Source: Spirometra erinaceieuropaei
Lineage: Eukaryota; Platyhelminthes; Cestoda; Diphyllobothriidea; Diphyllobothriidae
Direction: 5' to 3'
Length of the DNA: 64,000 bases
Assembly: GCA_902702965.1 (NCBI GenBank)
Contig: CACRXP010000006.1
Location: forward strand, 2,626,095 to 2,690,094
Shown: in pieces, positions 57,253-64,000 of the stretch
Layout: the number at the start of each line of letters is the position of its first letter
Position numbering within the stretch: position 1 is the stretch's first letter
Notes under the pieces: model-generated
Told to the model about the DNA's origin: nothing
Seen by the model: the letters and a program-made list of their open reading frames with translations, nothing else
Databases searched by the model: none
Translations under genes and position numbers: made by a program

Positions 57253-57869
57253 TGGAAGAACCACCTCACTTTCTTCTTCCCCTACAAAATGGTGTTCTTT
57301 TTTGAGCAAAATTTCCGCCTTCATATTTTGAAAAAAACCTTTACCTTTTCCGTTAAAGCAATTTTATCACATATCTGGCCCGATGACACAGTGAAATTAA
57401 TCCGGAAATCATCAGAGGAGACTTCTTTATGAGAAAAAAGTGTAATTGATACAACCTTAAAGTTTTATTTATGGTTACACATTTGTCGTCCATTTACCAG
57501 CATTTTCGGAAACAACAGCCCAGCTCATTAGCCACACTGTTTAAATTCGAAAGAAAGTTTTGTGCCATGGGTTTTACTTAGCGTTTGCGCAAAATACATG
57601 GGGAAGGCACATTGATCCTCCAAACGAATTCTTGATTGGGCTGGTAGTGCAAATAGATGTCATATCTAAGACCACTGTTAAATTTGGAAATGTCTACTAA
57701 GGAAACAAAGCAGTATATGGTCCTGTGGTCTTCATCGAGAGGTTACTTATGCATTTACGGTCTTCAATTGGAATTTTGAGACATTATGATGTGTTATCTG
57801 TAGGTTGATTATTTACTCGCTTTGCTGTTTTGCGGAGAACATCCCTTGGATAACCTAGGAGATGATTGT

Positions 57870-58310
57870 ATGCTAGGAGTGTTGGTCTGTTTTCCGCCAG
57901 TGTTGATTTTCGGCTGCTCTTCGTGGTAGACGGCCGTCAGCATGTCGAGTAGTGAAAGTGGAACGTGCGCCCTGAACTTGTCTTAGCGATTGAGTAAATC
58001 GCTCAAAGACTCTGAATTTCAGCATAATTTTCCAGAGGCCATCGCTATTCACTGTGTCAAAGGTCTTAAGCAGATCAACGGAGGTTATATGCGTGTCTTG
58101 CAGGTGGCGGACTGCGAAGTTCATATCTAGGGTTCAGAAGTGTTTTAGAATCCCCACTATAGCTCTAAAATAAGCTCCCCTTTCAATGGTTGTTAAGGCG
58201 TTTGAGTGGGATCTGTGTGATGATTTGGCTACCGGTGTGGAGGAGGCAGATGCCTCTGTTGTCATTATATAGTTTTCCATTCCTCTTGTATTTGCAAGCA
58301 TACACGATGA
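57870..58310 (-). mobile_element. LINE reverse-transcriptase fragment (RTE-like)
   Basis: Leftward on the minus strand: YKRNGKLYNDNRGICLL and IPLKRLNNH, then, after a deletion, NFAVRHLQDTHITSVDLLKT and FDTVNSDGLWKIMLKFRVFE (RT motif A, D-x4-F-D-T-V). Stops and the deletion make it dead. Clade assignment is tentative. Confidence 0.75.
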
Positions 58311-58529
58311 TGACGTCATCGGCGTGATAAATTATTAGTCCTTATAGGTAACCCTGATAAAATAACAAAATATGCTCGTCCATGCGTTGGCGGTTGCCGT
58401 ATTTGTGGATTCCGTTGGGAACGCACCGAGCACTGTTCGTGTACGATTTATTTGGACATTAAGCTGGTTGGAAGCGGTCATCTGAAGTGAATTGACCTTC
58501 ACTGGCCCCAGTAATCGCTAGTTCTTCGA

Positions 58530-58615
58530 TATCAGTTCTGTTCAGATTAGTTTCAGTTTTATTAAAGGAAATATAAGCGAACGCACTTGAACTCCCCACT
58601 GGTTACAAATCGTCT
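58530..58615 (-). mobile_element. CR1-like LINE 3' tail remnant
   Basis: Resembles 5830-5900: CAGTTTTATTAAAGGAAATATA, then GAACTCCCCACTGGTTACAA. Truncated tail only. Confidence 0.45.
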
Positions 58616-58892
58616 GAGAGAAAAATATGTTAAGTGGAAAGATAGAAACAAAATTTTGTGTATAGTTGTATGCGAAAGACAGTTAGCTGCACGCTAGACC
58701 AAAACGGTACAAATCAACGGTTGCGCCCTCGTTGTAAACTTGGATGGATTCAAGCAATTTAGGTTAAAATGAATTTATATTCGCACTTATAATATCTTAT
58801 CAAAAGAGGCTGTTGTTCACTTGTGATATAAGTCATAATTTTTAAAATTGACGAGAACAATTAATGTAAAAAATGTTAAAGAGAGATCATTG

Positions 58893-58991
58893 TTGCGCAA
58901 TAATTTACCGTACTAACAACACAGGTATTAGCTAAAAGCCCAGAGCTTTTAGCTAATACCTGTGTTGTTAGTACGGTAAATTATTGCGCAA
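58893..58991. repeat. Perfect palindrome, 47-bp arms, 5-bp spacer
   Basis: 58893-58939 is the exact reverse complement of 58945-58991; spacer CCAGA. Related sequence bounds the foldback element at 17280-17755. Confidence 0.95.
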
Positions 58992-59180
58992 TGCTATACT
59001 ACTGGCTGCCTGTTGGCGGTTTGTGAATATTAAGCGGTTATTCCGCAGTAGCTGATGGATTTCAGCTCAAATATTCATATCAAATTTCGGACCGTGCCTG
59101 AAAAGGCCTGTTTCGAAAGAGTTACTCCAAGTTCGCGCATTAATTTCCTCGGAAATTAAGCAAGGCAAGAGATCATTGTG
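58992..59180. mobile_element. Foldback-element arm
   Basis: Continues from the palindrome into ACTACTGGCTGCCTGTTGGC, AATATTAAGCGGTTATTC and GATGGATTTCAGCTC, the same order as 17400-17590. Confidence 0.65.
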
Positions 59181-59713
59181 TTTTCGACAATAAAGCATAT
59201 GCTGCGATTTCCAAATTGTCCGATTTTGTTCCGTTACTCGCGAAGACTTCGATCCACAGTTGACGTTTATCAGTGGCGACAAACTGATTGTACCAGGTGG
59301 CGCGATAGTGTTCGGCTGAACGAAAGGTCCTTGAATTCAGCGCAAATATAACATTGCACGCTGTCCGAGTTTGTACGTCTTTTGGATATTCTTGCGCGGT
59401 TCTGTAGAAATACAATGTCTAATTAGGCCCGAGAACTTGAGATGATGGTTCCTGACTCAATTACTGGCGTCGACGAAGCAACAGCAAAAGCGATGCTCAG
59501 TGGATGCAGTCGGATGCGTACCAGGTATCTGCGACAAATAGTTTGTGGCAGGTTGTAATTTGATTTGGTCGCATTAAGGAAATCAAACTGGCAGCACCGA
59601 TTTCTAAACCCCAGTTATGAGCCAGCTCATTTGCCCAACGCGTTAAGACATGCTTTTTCATAAACTATGTTTTGGAAGAAGGAGATAAGGCGTTCTCTGG
59701 GGAGGAAGATGTA

Positions 59714-59760
59714 ATCGTCTGACGTTTCATACTCGTACTCGAGCACATCATCGGAGACAG
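59714..59760 (-). ncRNA. Hammerhead-like motif, divergent
   Basis: Minus strand: stem I TGTCT/AGACG, core CCGATGA, T, 7-bp stem II GTGCTCG/CGAGTAT, GAAAC, GTC. Pairing is kept by different bases than in other copies; one core base is changed. Confidence 0.5.
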
Positions 59761-60049
59761 TCCAAAGGAGAAATACATGGTTTAAATAGGCCATTCTTGC
59801 TCGCTTGTTTTGAAGATACCATTTTATCTAAGGCTGACCAAAGGATAAGCAGTTCAATGGCATGCTAACGTCTTTCAGAAACAGAGCAATTATCGCTTCC
59901 AAACGCCAGCTGATGTTTACGGTTACATTGACAGCAAACCCAAACGCATAGGAGTTCAGTCGTCAGGTCTCGCTACGAACTTAGCACACTCATTCCACGC
60001 CCGATGATCTAAGGGAAAGGCTTGTATTTGGTCTCTATATTTAGTACTT

Positions 60050-60340
60050 TCTATAGTTATTTTGACAGCGCTTGAATAATTCATATTGACCCAACTGTGA
60101 AAAACTCGACGTCTCGGTGGGACTCGAATCCACGCAGTAGGGAGAAGTCTTTTGTACAGCCGACACTCTAACCACTTGAGCTGTGAGGCCCCGATGGACG
60201 GCGCGAGTTTATTCACATTTGGGTCAACCTACTGCAACGTCTGGAATCCACCAAATCTGATAGAGTAAATTGACTGCCCAAGCAGGTTTTTCTAGGTAAT
60301 TCACCTAGAATTCACGAGATGGCTACTAAGCTCAACTAAT
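60050..60340 (-). mobile_element. tRNA-derived SINE, copy 2
   Basis: Same unit as 1005-1300, with B-box-like GGATTCGAGTCCCACC and tail TCACAGTTGGGTCAATATG on the minus strand. Confidence 0.65.
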
Positions 60341-60432
60341 TCATAGGTTAGAGCGCTGGCTGTACTGAAACCTTCTCCTTACTGCGTGGGTTCGAATCCC
60401 ACCGAGTTTTTCACAGTTGGGTCAATATGAAT
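60341..60432 (+). mobile_element. tRNA-derived SINE, copy 3 (partial)
   Basis: From GGTTAGAGCGCTGGCTGTAC through GGGTTCGAATCCCACCGAG to CACAGTTGGGTCAATATGAA, opposite to copy 2. The two form an inverted pair. The 5' part of the tRNA unit is missing. Confidence 0.65.
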
Positions 60433-61429
60433 TTAGAAATTTCATCAAATCACATAGGTGCAGAGGGAAAACACGCGCTTCGCTGCCATAGAATAGGCAC
60501 CTGTTACTTAATAAAACTAGTTTACATGTGGACACCGGTCTTGCCACTCCTCAACAGTGACCAGATGACCTTTTTTTGTGCTGGTCAGAGGGCCATACTC
60601 CACTGTGCTTTAGAATGACAGAGCTGGCGACTATCTACTACCAGTTTGTTTCTGGGAATATACTAACCGATATTTCGACTGACTTTTAAAACTTCAAAGC
60701 AACTGCTATTTGTGAAGTCATTTGCACGACAATTTACATGCCTAATAATGCGCTCTGTTTAATAACTCTCATGTAATTTCCACCAGAGCACGATTGTGAA
60801 TTTTAAAGGCCCTTAATGACGCGAATACAAAACTGCGTTTACGTTTATTGCAGGGTTACAAGCTCGGTCGTATCCTGGATACCGAGCACACATTCGTCAA
60901 GGAAAAGCTCATATTATCGTCGTTTGTCCTACCAAAGATCGTTGAGATCTTTTGGAACCCAAGCGTTCAAGAGAGCCATACAACAATCGGCATATTGCGT
61001 TAGATTTCGTGAACAGAAATTTCACGGTAAATGGAGGAGACAAGAAGAAATCGACCGACACAAAGGCCGCATTCTCGCAGAAACACCAAATAAGTATTGA
61101 TTTGTCAGGCATGATTGCAATGCTAGTTGCCTTTCGCCCATTAACTGAAGGCCTGGCGACGGCTTTGAGATGCCAGCATAGATAATCTACAACAGGGAGT
61201 TCTCCACTTTTCCCAAAGAATTTATTTGATTGCTACATATGTGTATATACAAATACTGGAAGGCAGGCATCCCAAGAAATAGAATTTGAAGATGGCAGGT
61301 TCTTTATGAAAAGAAAGAACTTTATTAGTAAATTTTCGAAATTGGTTCCCCAGATCGTCGTTGGACTTCTGGGTTATGTATATACGCTGTTAACTACTGA
61401 AATCGTATCGAACAAGTGATTCCGTGGTT
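60433..61429. other. Spacer with one unexplained open frame
   Basis: After TATTGCAG near 60852 a frame GYKLGRILDTEHTFVKEKLI runs about 49 codons. A second frame at 60952-61185 overlaps it. Neither resembles anything I know. Confidence 0.25.
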
Positions 61430-62010
61430 GGCCAAATTCTGCGCCAATGCGCGCCAATGATATTTCGTCATCCCCTCGGCATTGGCTGCACTGGCCTTCA
61501 TTTGTCCTTGACGAATTTGTACGTGGCATCTAGTTTGATATGCCGATTGATGCAAGCCTCATCTGAATGCATTGCTATCCGGAATTTACGGCCTCTACTT
61601 ATAGGGCAGGCGCCAACAATGTGAGTATTCTCATATGCAAATTGGTACCCGGTGTCAAGTGTGTGCATAACCACCTGGAGTAGATAATCTCATCTCGCCA
61701 CCGCTAACTAATGCTCATGTATACGGGTTGAGACAGATTTCCCGGTCTGGCCACAACAGACGGCATCGCAACTGGCACATGGGATCTTGTAGACAACACT
61801 TTTTCTGTCGAGATAGCCGACCCTGTCTTTAGGGTGTACAAGCCTTGAACACAAGGTGGTTGCAGGTTGGTGTGTTTCTTGTATCTGATGTTTTTTTTAG
61901 CTGTCTTTCGACGAACTTAGATACATTTTTTACGTATGCGAGAGTCCGCCATGTAAATGTTTTTGGTGCCCGTGTGGCCGTATTGTTTGAAATACCTTTG
62001 TGTTTAAACT
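61430..62010 (-). mobile_element. Penelope-like element fragment, minus
   Basis: Leftward: TFTWRTLAYVKNVSKFVERQ (RT C-terminal 'PYV.GVS...' region), LDRKSVVYKIPCASCDAVCC, GQTGKSVSTRIHEH (GIY-YIG start), then, after a frameshift, GACPISRGRKFRIAMHSD. RT core absent; a different subfamily from 18070-19910. Confidence 0.7.
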
Positions 62011-62060
62011 CATGCCTCATGCATTGGCTTAATTGGTTTTACCCAAGCCATTTGAAATGA

Positions 62061-64000
62061 CGTCGTTAGAAACCTGGACAGCACTTTAATAAAACAAACT
62101 GGAGATTAACAGAAACGAGCAATGCATTGGTGGGATTCAATTATGCCGACGGGGTTTTCTTATGTGCTACTACCTACGTACTATGACTGATTTCAGTAGA
62201 TGGTTTAGATCTGGTTTTCTTGTCTACGTCCAGTCTGGTACAGCTTAAGCATCGATGACAGATAATTTGTACAGTATATGCACTTTACAACCAGACGAGA
62301 GCAAGAATCCAGAGACCACCAGAGAGAAGGGGAATAATTTATGGGACAAGTGTGACCGTTGACCTGAGTACCAGAACTTTTCTCTTCAAGCTCACGGATT
62401 GGCAAATAGGTTTGCCATTTGAGACAGGGATTTATTCCGACGGGATATGCCAGTGACATATACTATGTGGATTGAAATGGCCATTTATAACACTGCTGTC
62501 ACTGAACGTCAGCAGTTTCCCATAATCATCTTCGATAGATTGTTGGCTCGATGCCGAGCTATTTGACAATTAAGATCAAGTCAAGCACCTTGCTATTAAG
62601 TCCCACGCACTCCATTGACGTCGGTAGTATCTTCTAATTGTGCTTCGCTTACTGTGAGGTTACTACTTGCGCGGTATTGGGACGGGAGTTTCAGAGTGAA
62701 ATCGGATCGTATCTACTCATTCTGGCTCTCATAACGGATCGAAATGGTAAAGTTGTGGGTAAAAAGAAACACTTCAGCTCGTAGCACTAGCAGGAGACTA
62801 GCCTGCGTGTCATCGTTACTTTTGACCCAAAACACATTGACCAAACAACTTGTAATAGAATTGCAGATATGCTTCATCCAGATTTAGTGTAAGGCAAACA
62901 GTTACTAACAAATAATTGAAAAAAATGATCTTTCTAGCATTGTTTTTAATGCTTTTTTATTCTACTGACTGCTCCTTGCATACATCGTTCTAACCCAGCG
63001 CTTGAGGGTTTACTGCAGCCGAGATAAGTCGTTGAACCTTACGCATTTTATACCTCCTCCCATCTTCGTCATTTTAACTGTTGGAAATTTGCCCGACCGA
63101 CTGATTTATGCCAATAATCACACTATACAAATCAAAGGTGAGCCACCTGTTGGGGATGGTAGTAGTTTCTCAAACTGTTCTTTTTGCTCGCAAGATAGCA
63201 GTTCTGCTTTACTATGACAATAAAAATCCCGGTTGACTTTCCCCATGATAATAAGTGATAATTAAGGCAGTAATTAAGTAGCAATTAAATCGCGCCAAAG
63301 GAAATCTCACTTTAAAGTAATCGCAGATGCATACGTGAGTTTTCAAGAAATTCTCGTCTGGCCTTCATACGTATATGGGAACGCGGTAACAGTCAATCGT
63401 GTGGGTGATGAGAAACATTGATTACAATTTGTCTTTTCATGCATGCGGGTGTGGGGGTGATAGCAGACAGTGAGTTAGGGACGAAGGAAGGGATATTGAT
63501 AAGTGCATGCAGTTAGCCGGCCTTTAGCCACAGTAGACGTAGAACCTACACCAAATTCTTCTGCACCACTCCTGTTGCCTGCAGACACTGCCCCAGATGA
63601 AAGGCTTCACTCGAGCCCACACGATGCCCAACATACAAGACTGGCGGAGGATTCAAATTCAGCATTGTAAGACCTTGTAGTCCCTCAACCCTCTCGCCTC
63701 TGACGCCTACACCATGCCAGGAAGCATCTGTCGGCGGATCTCGAACGAACGACACATTGGCATATGCAGCCTCGAGCATGCCTGAGCAGGCGCTTTCACA
63801 AGCTCAGCTAATACCTAACCAACCGACTAAACTGACACTGACTGACTCTCACATGAAGCCTATTCATTCACGCTGACGTCACCTTAGCGGACGGGCGGGC
63901 TGGCGCACGCAGACCCAAAACCGACCGCGCGTAGGGGACTCTGAACACTACAACCCTCTGCTGTGTGCTTGTACGGAATGCACTATGCTTACTGCTGTTT
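62061..64000. other. Right-end region without recognised gene
   Basis: Short ORFs only. From about 63480 the sequence becomes GC-rich and repeat-like (for example CGGACGGGCGGGCTGG near 63890), possibly the edge of another dispersed repeat. Confidence 0.35.

Overview
This is a eukaryotic window: short exons, long AT-rich introns, decayed transposons, no operons and an assembly gap (Ns, 40415-41298). Penelope-like retroelements (PLEs) with GIY-YIG endonuclease domains and hammerhead ribozymes, CR1-like and RTE-like LINEs, tRNA-derived SINEs and TTAGGG-type degenerate tracts suggest a flatworm, most likely a diphyllobothriidean tapeworm (Spirometra / Dibothriocephalus type). The organism call is inference.

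The main content is a tandem array of three related plus-strand genes that long ORFs do not reveal, because every exon is 49-246 bp. Gene A (164-16888, 12 exons, about 473 aa), gene M (32367-39950, 11 exons found, about 486 aa) and gene B (43043-57203, 11 exons, about 438 aa) were assembled from splice sites, reading phase and cross-alignment. A and B are recent duplicates: most exon lengths are identical and introns still align. M is an older, more compact paralogue. Each starts with a signal-peptide exon ending in phase 1 and continues with Cys/Trp-containing modules bounded by phase-1 introns, with an internal phase-0 intron. I read this as a secreted protein of four beta-sandwich (possibly Ig-like) modules. 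I recognise no named family.

Layout: 1-16888 gene A, whose introns hold SINEs, a CR1 LINE tail, two mariner-like foldback MITEs and PLE pieces. 16889-32366 is a transposon-rich spacer: a foldback repeat, MITEs, two PLEs in opposite orientation, a CR1 LINE, another PLE, a telomere-like tract, and two possible decayed exons of the same gene family. 32367-39950 is gene M. 39951-43042 holds the N gap, a second telomere-like patch and a small tandem duplication. 43043-57203 is gene B, with PLE pieces in the same intron and order as gene A, and a MITE beside the place where one exon is missing. 57204-64000 holds an RTE-like LINE, a perfect 47-bp-arm palindrome, an inverted SINE pair, a PLE remnant and unclassified sequence.

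Mobile elements explain most of the rest. Eight hammerhead or hammerhead-like motifs sit mainly downstream of PLE endonuclease remnants, and nine related foldback elements have CAGT...ACTG ends, several flanked by TA. No CRISPR, operon, rRNA or functional tRNA gene was seen.
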